DNA of 64,000 nt. It comes from Actinomadura sp. WMMA1423. Lineage in GTDB: Bacteria; Actinomycetota; Actinomycetes; Streptosporangiales; Streptosporangiaceae. The position numbers were made by a program, and so were the translations under genes. The stretch is taken from NCBI RefSeq assembly GCF_006547145.1, contig NZ_CP041244.1, positions 4,836,001 to 4,900,000 of the forward strand. The letters are read 5' to 3'. Position 1 is the stretch's first letter. The number at the start of each line of letters is the position of its first letter. Below the pieces are notes generated by a model. It was not told the origin of the DNA. It searched no databases and saw nothing but the letters and a program-made list of their open reading frames with translations. This document shows positions 7,026-16,332 of the stretch, piece by piece.

Positions 7026-10000
7026 GTTGCGATCCTCATCCGCCGGTGAAGGCGGGCGCCACCCCGGCTTGGACGCCAGCACCACGTGTCCCATGTGTGG
7101 GTTGCGATCCTCGCCCGCCGGTGAGAGCGGGCGCCACGTGCCAGAACCGCATGTTCAGCAGGTGCTCACGGAGCGTGTTGCGATCCTCGCCCGCCGATGA
7201 CGGCGGCCGCCACTCGCGGTGCGGGCCTGCTCGAGCTTCGCGGTGTAGGCGTTGCGATCCTCGCCCGCCACTGAGGGCGGGCGCCACTACTGGGCTGCCG
7301 GTCAACGCCTCACCGGGGGCGCGGCTGGTTGCGATCCTCGCCCGCCAGTGAGGGCGGGCGCCACCGCGGCCCCGGTGATCGTCCGCGTTACGAAGCACTG
7401 GTTGCGATCCTCGCTCGCCGGTGAGGGCGGGCGCCACTGTCCGACATACGCGCAGCGAGGCTGCGCCAGAGGTTGCGATCCTCGCCCGCCGGTGAGGGAG
7501 GGCGCCACGACCGGACGGACGTCACGGGCCACCTTGCCGCGATTGAGTTGCGATCCTCGCCCGTCGGTGAGGGCGGGCGCCACTAAACAAGGTCCAAGGG
7601 ACCACTGGACAGCATGTCCAGTTGCGATCCTCGCCCGCCGGTGAAGGCGGGCGCCACCACCGTAGGCCGTTGCGCTCCGCTCGCCAGGCGGGATGTGTTG
7701 CGATCCTCGCCCGCCGATGAGGGCGGGCGCCACCTGTACGCGCCCCTCGCCGATGAACTCCGGATGTTGGAGTTGCGATCCTCGCCCACCGATGAGGGCG
7801 GGCGCCACCGGCCGAGGCCGCTGCCGCCGATTGGCTACAGGACCGTTGCGATCCTCGCCCGCCGATGAGGGCGGGCGCCACTCACAAGCAGGCCCTTAAC
7901 CGCATGCGCGATATTCAAGATGTTGCGATCCTCGCCCGCCGATGAGGGCGGGCGCCACGCCGGGAGCACCAGCACCAGGACTCGACGAGCAGCCGGTTGC
8001 GATCCTCGCCCGCCGATGAGGGCGGGCGCCACTGCGGAGCGCGCGGAGCACGGTTCTTGCGGGCCATGGTGTTGCGATCCTCGCCCGCCGATGAGGGCGG
8101 GCGCCACCTCCGAGGGCCAGGAGGTGGACGTCACGTGACCGAAAGCGTTGCGATCCTCGCCCGCCGATGAGGGCGGGCGCCACGTATGCGGGGCCGGTCG
8201 CAGTGCAGCGCACCTACCTGTTGCGATCCTCGCCCGCCGATGAGGGCGGGCGCCACCTCGCCCTGTCTCTCGGGCACAACGCTGGCCTTTGGTTGCGATC
8301 CTCGCCCGCCGATGAGGGCGGGCGCCACGGGTCCATTCCCGCCAGCGGCGCGATGGACCCGACACGGTTGCGATCCTCGCCCGCCGATGAGGGCGGGCGC
8401 CACCTCGCCCTGTCTCTCGGGCACAACGCTGGCCTTTGGTTGCGATCCTCGCCCGCCGATGAGGGCGGGCGCCACGGGTCCATTCCCGCCAGCGGCGCGA
8501 TGGACCCGACACGGTTGCGATCCTCGCCCGCCGATGAGGGCGGGCGCCACGGGTCCATTCCCGCCAGCGGCGCGATGGACCCGACACGGTTGCGATCCTC
8601 GCCCGCCGATGAGGGCGGGCGCCACGGCGGACTACTCCCACACGCTGAACAGCACGCAGGCGTTGCGATCCTCGCCCGCCGATGAGGGCGGGCGCCACCC
8701 GGGCGGCCCCACCCCTGCGGGGGCCGTCTCACGGTTGCGATCCTCGCCCGCCGATGAGGGCGGGCGCCACATAGTTGTTCTCTTCGTGAGACTGGACACC
8801 CACGCGGTTGCGATCCTCGCCCGCCGATGAGGGCGGGTGCCACGAGCTGGCAGGCCACGGCCTCGTCGAACCCGCAGATGCGGTTGCGATCCTCGCCCGC
8901 CGATGAGGGCGGGCGCCACCCATGCAAGGTAGCCGCGCTGATCCCTGTTGTCCCCAGAGTTGCGATCCTCGCCCGCCGATGAGGGCGGGCGCCACCCGCC
9001 ACGTCGGCCTGCAGCTCGGAGAGGCCGGAGTGGTTGCGATCCTCGCCCGCCGATGAGGGCGAGCGCCACACGTGGGCCTGTGGCTGGGCATCGCGGCGAC
9101 CATTGGCGCGTTGCGATCCTCGCCCGCCGATGAGGGCGGGCGCCACTGGCCTCCGCGGGCGGGAGACCGTCCGGCGGAATCCGGAGGTTGCGATCCTCGC
9201 CCGCCGATGAGGGCGGGCGCCACGCCGGGTCATCCAGCAGCGCGTGCATGTGCTGCGCGAGGTTGCGATCCTCGCCCGCCGATGAGGGCGGGCGCCACCG
9301 CCTGATACCAGCCGTACTGCATCAGGCTCGAGCAGTCGTTGCGATCCTCGCCCGCCGATGAGGGCGGGCGCCACGCGGGCGACGTGGCGCTGCTGTGGTG
9401 GCTGATGCAGTTGCGATCCTCGCCCGCCGATGAGGGCGGGCGCCACCGGCGAGGGCGCGCAGTGCCTTGGTGGTCTCGACGTTGCGATCCTCGCCCGCCG
9501 ATGAGGGCGGGCGCCACTCTTCTTCTTGGAGTTCTTCGACTCCTTGCGAATGAGTTGCGATCCTCGCCCGCCGATGAGGGCGGGCGCCACCATGGCATCG
9601 AGCTGGCCGTCTACGGCAGTGCGGAAAGTTGCGATCCTCGCCCGCCGATGAGGGCGGGCGCCACGCCTGGAACACCTGGAGGCTGGGCCCGAACGACGCG
9701 TCGTTGCGATCCTCGCCCGCCGATGAGGGCGGGCGCCACCGCCGTAGGATGCCGCGTCTGTATATGCACTGGACAGGGGTTGCGATCCTCGCCCGCCGAT
9801 GAGGGCGGGCGCCACCCTGTCCCGGCGCGTGCGAGAACGGCTACAACACGTTGCGATCCTCGCCCGCCGATGAGGGCGGGCGCCACAGGGTCATTCTTGT
9901 CCCCTTTCAAAGTCTGTGATTGTTCCGTTGCGATCCTCGCCCGCCGATGAGGGCGGGCGCCACCAGCGCGGGCGAGGACACGTGCCGGCGAGTCGCCGGT

Positions 10001-10922
10001 TGCGATCCTCGCCCGCCGATGAGGGCGGGCGCCACCCACGGCCCGCTAGAGGACGTCTCAGCGCGGTCCCCGGGGTTGCGATCCTCGCCCGCCGATGAGG
10101 GCGGGCGCCACTGCCGGACCTGCCGCACGTGCTCGGGAAGCTCGACGGTTGCGATCCTCGCCCGCCGATGAGGGCGGGCGCCACCGGGATCTCCAGGTCC
10201 TCCTGTGGCTCTCCGGTGATGAAGTTGCGATCCTCGCCCGCCGATGAGGGCGGGCGCCACCGGAGACGGCATCACCTTGGCGGCCAGCCCGTCCCAGTTG
10301 CGATCCTCGCCCGCCGATGAGGGCGGGCGCCACCATGTGAATGCTCCTTCCCGGGCGGGGGTCCGCCCGAGAGTTGCGATCCTCGCCCGCCGATGAGGGC
10401 GGGCGCCACCCGGGCTGGTCGCCGGGCTCGTCCTGGCCTACAAGTTGCGATCCTCGCCCGCCGATGAGGGCGGGCGCCACTGCCGGACCTGCCGCACGTG
10501 CTCGGGAAGCTCGACGGTTGCGATCCTCGCCCGCCGATGAGGGCGGGCGCCACCGGGATCTCCAGGTCCTCCTGTGGCTCTCCGGTGATGAAGTTGCGAT
10601 CCTCGCCCGCCGATGAGGGCGGGCGCCACCGGAGACGGCATCACCTTGGCGGCCAGCCCGTCCCAGTTGCGATCCTCGCCCGCCGATGAGGGCGGGCGCC
10701 ACCATGTGAATGCTCCTTCCCGGGCGGGGGTCCGCCCGAGAGTTGCGATCCTCGCCCGCCGATGAGGGCGGGCGCCACCCGGGCTGGTCGCCGGGCTCGT
10801 CCTGGCCTACAAGTTGCGATCCTCGCCCGCCGATGAGGGCGGGCGCCACCAACCTGTTCTCGCGGGCCGCGCGGATCTGGCAGGAGTTGCGATCCTCGCC
10901 CGCCGATGAGGGCGGGCGCCAC
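7026..10922 (-). CRISPR. Type I-C CRISPR array 1: 53 repeats, 52 spacers
   Basis: The repeat is 37 bp, and on the + strand the consensus starts GTTGCGATCC and ends GCGGGCGCCAC. Transcription is inferred to run right to left: the leader at 10923-11052 adjoins cas2, and the degenerate repeats are all at the left end (7026-7690). On the transcript the repeat is 4 nt, an 8-bp stem, a 6-nt loop, the stem partner, and an 11-nt tail AGGATCGCAAC. Spacers are mostly 34-40 bp. Repeats from 7697 rightward carry GAT in the loop, and older ones carry GGT, ACT or AGT. Five repeat-spacer units (369 bp) are duplicated in tandem (10111-10479 and 10480-10848). Two spacers near 8257-8588 recur two and three times. 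Confidence 0.98.
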
Positions 10923-11052
10923 GCTGGATGAACTGCTATTACTACGCTCTGCAGTCAAAGTTCTACAAATTTGATTCGGGCAAGCGGACAGGAAACCTGG
11001 CATATCTACTTCGGAACATCCCCAGTCAGGGATGAGCGCTTGGGGTTCCGAA
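10923..11052 (-). promoter_or_regulatory. Leader of CRISPR array 1
   Basis: This lies between the last repeat and the cas2 stop codon. It contains the inverted repeat TTCGGAAC (11010-11017) and GTTCCGAA (11045-11052) with a 27-bp spacer, also found in leaders 2 and 3. Next to the repeat is TGAACTGCTATTACTAC, similar to leader 3 (TGAACAGCTGTTACTTC) and partly to leader 2. It probably holds the array promoter and the docking signals for spacer insertion. Confidence 0.75.
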
Positions 11053-11343
11053 CTACAGGATTAGGGCGTCGTCGTGAGGCAACGGCTTCGCCGTACCGAA
11101 GACGCGGACGCTTCGGAAGGAACCTTTGGGCACCTTGTAGATGCGGATGCTGTCCTCGTCGTGGTCGATGATCCGCTGCACCTTGTCGATCAGCAGGAGC
11201 AGCTCGGGTTCGGTGCAGACGATCTCGAAGACGGACTTCTGCACTCGCATGCCGTAGCCCTCGCAGAGCTTCGCAACGCGACGCAGGCGGTTCTTGCCTT
11301 CCGGGGTGATGGTGCTGACGTCGTAGGTGAGGAGAAGTTCCAC
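11053..11343 (-). CDS. cas2: CRISPR-associated endoribonuclease Cas2
   Basis: 96 residues, GTG start overlapping the cas1 stop by one base. The first strand ELLLTYDVS carries the conserved metal-binding Asp (YD), followed by RLRRVAKLCEGYGMRVQKSV, the classic Cas2 ferredoxin-like pattern. Cas2 dimers bridge two Cas1 dimers in the adaptation complex that integrates new spacers. This is the last gene of the operon. Its stop codon abuts the far arm of the inverted repeat in the leader of array 1, so cas2 and leader are contiguous. Confidence 0.97.
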   Translation of the reverse strand: MELLLTYDVSTITPEGKNRLRRVAKLCEGYGMRVQKSVFEIVCTEPELLLLIDKVQRIIDHDEDSIRIYKVPKGSFRSVRVFGTAKPLPHDDALIL

Positions 11344-12368
11344 TACGCCATCCAGGGCATGTAGGCGGGCAGTTCCTCACGTAGATGACGTGCGAGGATG
11401 CGGGCTTGGACGGAGGGGACCAAGGCGGCGGGCACCCGACGCCCGAGTAGACGGTGGGGCCACTCGCGCTTCTTCGCCTCCTGCCATTCGGTGAGGACGA
11501 GCTTGCGGCCGTCTTCGGTGAGCTGGACTGAGCCGCCTGGCAGGTCTTCGAAGTGTCCGCGTCGTAGCTGTCGCCGGTTGAGCAGGGTGAGGGCGAGCCG
11601 GTCGGCGAGCGGGGCCCGAAGTTCTTCCATGAGGTCGAGGGCCAAGGCGGGCTTGCCGGGGCGCAGACCGTGCAGGAAACCGATGTAAGGGTCGAGTCCT
11701 ACTTGTTCGGCGGCGCCGTGAACCATGGAGCGGGTGAGCCCGTAGAGGAAAGACATCAGGGCGTTCACCGGGTCGGTGGCCGGCCGTTTGATCCGTCCCG
11801 TGAAGGCGCCGACGTCCAGATCGGGGCGGAGCATAAGGCCGAGCGCGCGGAAGTATAGGCGGGCGGCATTCCCTTCGATGCCCCGGAGCACGTCGAGATC
11901 TTCGGCCAGTGGGATGGCTGGCAGAGGTTGCGCGATCCCGTCGGCGAGGGCGCGGAGTTCGTCCTGGTGTTGGCGGGCGTCGCGAGCGCCGCGCAGGACG
12001 AGCTGGCGGCTGTTCTGGATCTTCCCGGCGACGAAGGCCTGAGCGATCGCGAGCCGCGCCGCCGGATCCGCATGGCTGAGATGCTGGGCATGCCGCAGCA
12101 GGACGTTGCCGTGGACGGGGCCGTCGAGGCGGCTGAGGAAGCGACCGCCGGCCGACATCCAGATCACGGGTCGTCCATCGGAAGCGCAGCGGACGAGAAG
12201 GGGCGAGCTGAACTCGATGTGGCCGAAGGCCACGATCTCCTGCAGGCGGCGCAGCGGCAAGGTGCGCCGTTTGCCGTTTTCAGGTGTGGTGATCCGGACG
12301 CTGTCGCCTTCGAGGTAGAGGGCGGCTCCCTGTGTCTGGACGTAGAGGGTGTTGAGCAGTTCAGTCAT
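11343..12368 (-). CDS. cas1: CRISPR-associated endonuclease/integrase Cas1 (type I-C)
   Basis: 341 residues, typical length for I-C Cas1. It has an N-terminal beta domain (MTELLNTLYVQTQGAALYLE) and a C-terminal helical domain with the metal-binding residues: Glu in GIEGNAARLYF, His in YIGFLHGLRPGKPALALDLM and the following Asp/Glu (DLMEE). It catalyses integration of prespacers at the leader end of the arrays together with Cas2 and, in this subtype, Cas4. The ATG overlaps the cas4 stop by 8 nt, implying translational coupling. Confidence 0.97.
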   Translation of the reverse strand: MTELLNTLYVQTQGAALYLEGDSVRITTPENGKRRTLPLRRLQEIVAFGHIEFSSPLLVRCASDGRPVIWMSAGGRFLSRLDGPVHGNVLLRHAQHLSHADPAARLAIAQAFVAGKIQNSRQLVLRGARDARQHQDELRALADGIAQPLPAIPLAEDLDVLRGIEGNAARLYFRALGLMLRPDLDVGAFTGRIKRPATDPVNALMSFLYGLTRSMVHGAAEQVGLDPYIGFLHGLRPGKPALALDLMEELRAPLADRLALTLLNRRQLRRGHFEDLPGGSVQLTEDGRKLVLTEWQEAKKREWPHRLLGRRVPAALVPSVQARILARHLREELPAYMPWMA

Positions 12369-13002
12369 CCCAGTCGCTCTCGGATAAGGGCGTGAAGCGC
12401 TCGCTGAGGGCGCGCTGGTAGCGCCTCTGATCGGCGAGCAGGCGCGGCATGCACAAGGCGTTCATGGAGCAGCCGCGGCACCGCTTGTCGGCAGCGGCCG
12501 CCGGCAGCGTGGTCTGGTGCAGCACTGCGCGAACGGCGGTCGCTACGTCGATGACGCGGGCACGTGCCTCGGCGTCGATGGGCACCGGATGGCGGCGTCG
12601 GTCGGCCGCTGAATAGATGTAGCCGGTGGAGATCGTGGTCTTGAAACGCTCTTCCAGGCACATGGCTTGGGCGACGAGTTGAACGTCTGCGGGGCCGCCG
12701 GGATGGTAGGCGCCGGACTTGTGTTCGACCGGGATGACGGTGTCGTCGGCGAGGATCTCCACCACGTCGCAGACGCCGTTCAATCCGAGTTGCTGGTGCC
12801 AGACCGGGAGCGCACGCAGGGTGCGGATTCCCGGTCTGGTCTCCTCGTCGGGTTCATGAACTCGCTGGTGAAGCAGCGTGCCGCGCACGGTGTTGGCATC
12901 ATCCTCGTATCCCTCTTCGAGGAGGATGAGTCCTGCTTGGCGAGGGCAGTAGGCGTAGTGCTCCAACGCCGATAGCGGCACGGGGAGTAGCTCGGTTTTC
13001 AT
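12361..13002 (-). CDS. cas4: CRISPR-associated exonuclease Cas4
   Basis: 213 residues starting with KTELLPVPLSALEHYAYCPR. The first iron-sulfur cysteine is in YCPRQ, and the last three are in CRGCSMNALC near the C-terminus. The nuclease core is present as GVCDVVEILADD (Asp) and VIPVEHKSG (Glu-x-Lys of the PD-D/ExK fold). Cas4 trims prespacers and checks the PAM before Cas1-Cas2 integration. The ATG overlaps the cas7 stop (ATGA). A longer in-frame reading upstream is only the antisense of cas7. Confidence 0.96.
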   Translation of the reverse strand: MKTELLPVPLSALEHYAYCPRQAGLILLEEGYEDDANTVRGTLLHQRVHEPDEETRPGIRTLRALPVWHQQLGLNGVCDVVEILADDTVIPVEHKSGAYHPGGPADVQLVAQAMCLEERFKTTISTGYIYSAADRRRHPVPIDAEARARVIDVATAVRAVLHQTTLPAAAADKRCRGCSMNALCMPRLLADQRRYQRALSERFTPLSESDWDD

Positions 13003-13874
13003 CCGATGAGTTGAGTGAGGGTCACCTTGTCGGGCACGGCTCCCTCGTCGAGCTTCACGGTGTAGTCCTTGAAGGAGCGGGCTGGGCCGTCCACTTGCCG
13101 CAGGACGCTGATGAGGTCGAACAGGACGTGCGCTGGTGCGGCGCCGAACTGGTCGTGGTGGCTGAAGACGTACAGGGACCGGAGCGCCATTTCGCCGCGG
13201 GTGGAGGCACGGTCGTGCTCGAACATCAACTCCATCGACCGCCAGAGCATGCCAAGGTCGTCGGCGCTGACGCCGGTGCGGCGGGCGAGTGGGGCGCTGA
13301 AGTGGCCGTAGCCGAGGTAGAGGCCGTAAGGGACGGCGTGCTTGCCGCCCATTTCTGTCTCCTTGGTGTCCTCTTCCTTGGTGCGGGTCACGCGCGTAAT
13401 GCCGTGCTCCTGGGGGATGACCGGGTCGATCGAGCGGGAGAAGGTGAACTGCACCGGCCCTTGGACGCGTCCGGCGTGCTGGCTGCCCGTGGTCATGACG
13501 GCGCCGAACATCCGGACGTCGTAGAACGTCTTGCACATCCAGTCGCGCGCCTGCGCCTGGATCGAAGCGTCCTTGTTCTTCTCCTTGGTCTTGGCGATGC
13601 CCAGTGAGGTGTAGGCGCGTTCGTGCTGCGAGTTCAGCGACACGCCCGCCTCGACGTAGATGTCGTAGCCTTCCTGCCCTTCGCCGAGCATCGCCACCAT
13701 GTTGCGGATCTTCCGCTTGATGGCGACGTCGGTGACGAGGCCCTGCATCGTCTCCGGGTCCGTCCGCGGCATTCCGCCGGCGTCCGGGTCGCCGTTGGGG
13801 TTACCGTCCTTGACGTCGAAGAGGAACGCGAAGTCGTGCTTGCGAGTCGGGTCGAGGTGGGCTTCGCCCGTCAT
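12999..13874 (-). CDS. cas7: Cas7c (Csd2), backbone subunit of type I-C Cascade
   Basis: 291 residues with the Csd2 signature FLFDVKDGNPNGDPDAGGMP near the N-terminus, followed by DVAIKRKIRN. Several copies polymerise along the crRNA spacer to form the Cascade backbone. An AAGGAG ribosome site lies 6 nt before the ATG, which sits 23 nt after the cas8c stop. It overlaps cas4 by 4 nt. Confidence 0.97.
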   Translation of the reverse strand: MTGEAHLDPTRKHDFAFLFDVKDGNPNGDPDAGGMPRTDPETMQGLVTDVAIKRKIRNMVAMLGEGQEGYDIYVEAGVSLNSQHERAYTSLGIAKTKEKNKDASIQAQARDWMCKTFYDVRMFGAVMTTGSQHAGRVQGPVQFTFSRSIDPVIPQEHGITRVTRTKEEDTKETEMGGKHAVPYGLYLGYGHFSAPLARRTGVSADDLGMLWRSMELMFEHDRASTRGEMALRSLYVFSHHDQFGAAPAHVLFDLISVLRQVDGPARSFKDYTVKLDEGAVPDKVTLTQLIG

Positions 13875-13897
13875 GATGACTCCTTCGTCAGGTGGGA

Positions 13898-14317
13898 TCA
13901 GTCTGCGGTGTGGTCGCCGTTGTTCTTGGCTTCCTTGGCCGCCCGGGCCGCAGCCATATCGGCTGCGCGCTGGTGGTCGTAGCCGAGGATGAAGCGGGTC
14001 TGGCCTCGTGCGTCCAGGTGGCCGGGCAGGCCCTTGTCCGCATCGATCAGCTGGCTGAGGGCCGCGAGCCGGGCGTCCAGCGCGTAGCCGGCACCTCTGG
14101 ACTCGTTCTTGCCGATGAGCTTTTTGATGTGGCCGTTCGCGTTCGTGCGCAGCATGCGCATCGTGGCTTCAGGCTGGGTCATTGCCAGGCCGAAGTACCG
14201 ATCGCGGATGGTGGCGTTAAGGTCGGGCAGGGCCCGACGCTGAACCGCCTCCAGGACGGCGAACATCCGGCCCCACACATACGCGGGGTTCTCGTTCTTC
14301 TCGTCAAGGCCTGGCAT
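13898..14317 (-). CDS. cas11c: Cas11c, small subunit translated from an internal start in cas8c
   Basis: In type I-C systems the small subunit is known to be made from a start inside cas8c. Here an in-frame ATG at 14317 has a textbook ribosome site, GAGGAG at 14324-14329, with 6-nt spacing. It would yield 139 residues (PGLDEKNENPAYVWGRMF onward), helical and basic, close to the length of known Cas11c. The two or more copies would line the belly of Cascade and hold target DNA. Existence is inferred from the ribosome site, frame and family knowledge. Confidence 0.6.
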   Translation of the reverse strand: MPGLDEKNENPAYVWGRMFAVLEAVQRRALPDLNATIRDRYFGLAMTQPEATMRMLRTNANGHIKKLIGKNESRGAGYALDARLAALSQLIDADKGLPGHLDARGQTRFILGYDHQRAADMAAARAAKEAKNNGDHTAD

Positions 14318-15643
14318 GACGTGCTCCTCGTAGGGAGGCCGGGTCAGCGCGAGCCGGAGCATGGCGACCCGGGGCAGGTCGAGATGGTGGTCATTTCGGA
14401 TGCGGTGAAGCATCCGGGGAATCAGATGCGGCGGCGCCGGGGTACCCCGCAGGGCCGCGCGCAGTAGGTCGCGTTCGAGCCCGTGGATGGTGCTGCCCGC
14501 CACGTACTGCTTCTTGCTGCGGTCCCAGCGGCCGCTGGCCCGCACCATCGTCCGGAGTGGCACGCAGTGGTAGCCGTCGGCCCACCGATCGGTAGAACGG
14601 TGGTCGCGGAACCACGCTGCCAGGTGGTTCTTGATGTCGTGAACGGGGACGTCGATCCAGTCGCGGACCACGATGCGACTCTGGTTCGCCGACAGGGTGA
14701 GGGCGTAGAACGCGTTGGTGTCCACGGACGTACCCGTACGGCCGCGGTACGGCTCGTCCAGGAGGGCTTTGACATCCGCCGGCTCCGGGCGTTCGATCAC
14801 CATCAGGTCGAAGTCACCTGGTTCTCGGAGCCACCATGTCAGGACGTTGTCCTCTCCACGGCGCCGGTGGTGCTCGTCGGCGAGCAGGTGATTGAGGGCG
14901 CCCATCGCTTTGGCGCCGCAGGCCTCACAGATCGGGGTGTTGGCCAGTTGCAGCGTCCCGCCGCGCCCCTGCGCACTGGTGTTCACGGAGATCAGTGCGG
15001 CGTCGCGTCCGCGTTTTGGTCGCCCGTTGGATTCGACGCCGACCGGAATGAGGGAGCTCTTCACCATCTCCGGGACGGTCTTCAGCAGCGGGCCTACCTC
15101 GCCGCACGCAAGGCAGATGCCCTCACCACCCGAGCTTTTGCGCTCGCGCGCGACCTGTGCCCAGAAGGCAACTGCCGAAGGCAGCATGTGGCCCCACGAC
15201 TCGCCGAGCATCACCCCGACAAGCTCTGACGAGGCCGCGTCGTCTGGAAGGCCGTTGGCGAGGTCGAGGTGTCGTTCTTGCTCGAAGAAGCGACAGACGG
15301 TTTGAGCGGCAGGATCCTCCGTGTTGTCTCGCCACGATTTGAGTAGAGCTAGGAAGGCGTCATTCCGGCGATCGGCTCCGTTACGAGCCTTGTCCGAGTC
15401 GTCTTTAGCGATGCCGAGGACGTACTCCAGGGTGTCCACCAGGAGCATCGCCGCGATCCCACTGGTGCGGGTCAGGTAGGGACTCGGCTGCTGGACCGGG
15501 TCCACCAGATCGATGAGGCTCCCGTCTCCATTGGCATCGATGCGAATGACCCACCGAACCGGCCGGCTGCGGTAGTACCGAGGAACACCCTCACCGGCGC
15601 CGGACCGCTGGTCAGCCTGTTCGACGAGCTTGCGGATCAACAT
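13898..15643 (-). CDS. cas8c: Cas8c (Csd1), large subunit of type I-C Cascade
   Basis: 581 residues, normal for Csd1. Visible features are a GEGVPRYYRSRPVRWVI-type N-terminus and paired cysteines CLACG and CEACG at about residues 175-240, as in other Cas8c proteins. It recognises the PAM and starts R-loop formation. The last 139 codons overlap the proposed Cas11c. The ATG lies 2 nt after the cas5c stop region, so the genes are tightly coupled. Confidence 0.95.
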   Translation of the reverse strand: MLIRKLVEQADQRSGAGEGVPRYYRSRPVRWVIRIDANGDGSLIDLVDPVQQPSPYLTRTSGIAAMLLVDTLEYVLGIAKDDSDKARNGADRRNDAFLALLKSWRDNTEDPAAQTVCRFFEQERHLDLANGLPDDAASSELVGVMLGESWGHMLPSAVAFWAQVARERKSSGGEGICLACGEVGPLLKTVPEMVKSSLIPVGVESNGRPKRGRDAALISVNTSAQGRGGTLQLANTPICEACGAKAMGALNHLLADEHHRRRGEDNVLTWWLREPGDFDLMVIERPEPADVKALLDEPYRGRTGTSVDTNAFYALTLSANQSRIVVRDWIDVPVHDIKNHLAAWFRDHRSTDRWADGYHCVPLRTMVRASGRWDRSKKQYVAGSTIHGLERDLLRAALRGTPAPPHLIPRMLHRIRNDHHLDLPRVAMLRLALTRPPYEEHVMPGLDEKNENPAYVWGRMFAVLEAVQRRALPDLNATIRDRYFGLAMTQPEATMRMLRTNANGHIKKLIGKNESRGAGYALDARLAALSQLIDADKGLPGHLDARGQTRFILGYDHQRAADMAAARAAKEAKNNGDHTAD

Positions 15644-15645
15644 GG

Positions 15646-16332
15646 TCAGGTCCTCGACCGGGCCGAGCCCGCACCCGGAAGTGCGAGGCCTTCGGGCGGC
15701 ACTTCCATCACGCCTTCATCCAGCCTGGCCAGAAACCAGTGATAGGTCTCCTTGCCACCTTCGTAGTGGATGCTGTGCAGCATCGGTCCCAGCTCTCGCG
15801 TTTCTTGGATCGGCTGGGCAGACGTGGCCTTGCCAAAGCGAGCCGAGAACTCGCGAGTGCCCAGGAAAGGTTGCGAGAAACAGGCGCCTTTGTCGACCCT
15901 ACGGCGGAACTGCTCCCTGTACTTGACCTCGCCCTCGGTGGCCTGTGGACGCAAGAGCACCTGAGCGTGAATCCGATATCCAACGTCACGCAGAGCAACA
16001 GTATTGCGCTGGTCGCGGTCGGTTTCGACGTCGTACCGCACCGTCGTGTCGGCCATCATCCGCCGGATCCAGTCGTCGGAGGCCATCGACTTGACCTCGT
16101 TCCGGCGGATGGAGAACCAGCGGATGGGCTTCAGTACCTCGATCTTGATCAGCCGGTACTCGAATTCGGGCCGCCAGAAGATCGCCTCGAGGACACCGCG
16201 CGCCGCTGAGGGAGTCATGACCTCGTAGCTGAATCGCTCGGCCTTCAACTCCGGACGAGTGAAGCACGCGAGTTCTCCACTCACTTCAACGACCAGTGGT
16301 GGGTTGGGGTAGTAGGGATGCGAGCTCACCAT
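15646..16332 (-). CDS. cas5: Cas5c (Csd5-type), pre-crRNA endoribonuclease and Cascade subunit
   Basis: 228 residues from the ATG at 16332, which overlaps the cas3 stop within ATGGTGA. The N-terminus (PPLVVEVSGELACFTRPELK) and the FSYEVMTPSAARGVLEAIFW segment are typical of I-C Cas5. In this subtype Cas5 replaces Cas6 and cuts the repeat hairpin at its 3' base. The repeats here leave exactly 11 nt (AGGATCGCAAC) 3' of the stem, matching the known 11-nt handle. Confidence 0.96.
   Translation of the reverse strand: MVSSHPYYPNPPLVVEVSGELACFTRPELKAERFSYEVMTPSAARGVLEAIFWRPEFEYRLIKIEVLKPIRWFSIRRNEVKSMASDDWIRRMMADTTVRYDVETDRDQRNTVALRDVGYRIHAQVLLRPQATEGEVKYREQFRRRVDKGACFSQPFLGTREFSARFGKATSAQPIQETRELGPMLHSIHYEGGKETYHWFLARLDEGVMEVPPEGLALPGAGSARSRT

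Noticed and set aside
7036..10852. Many long open frames on both strands inside the CRISPR arrays, with repeated peptides such as RPHRRARIAT
   Set aside because: They are products of the 37-bp repeat and stop-poor high-GC spacers. There is no ribosome site, and the period equals the repeat-spacer period.
13003..13536. An N-terminal extension of Cas4 of about 178 codons
   Set aside because: The extension overlaps cas7 antisense-like in another frame and lacks sequence resembling Cas4. The ATG at 13002 overlaps the cas7 stop as expected for an operon.
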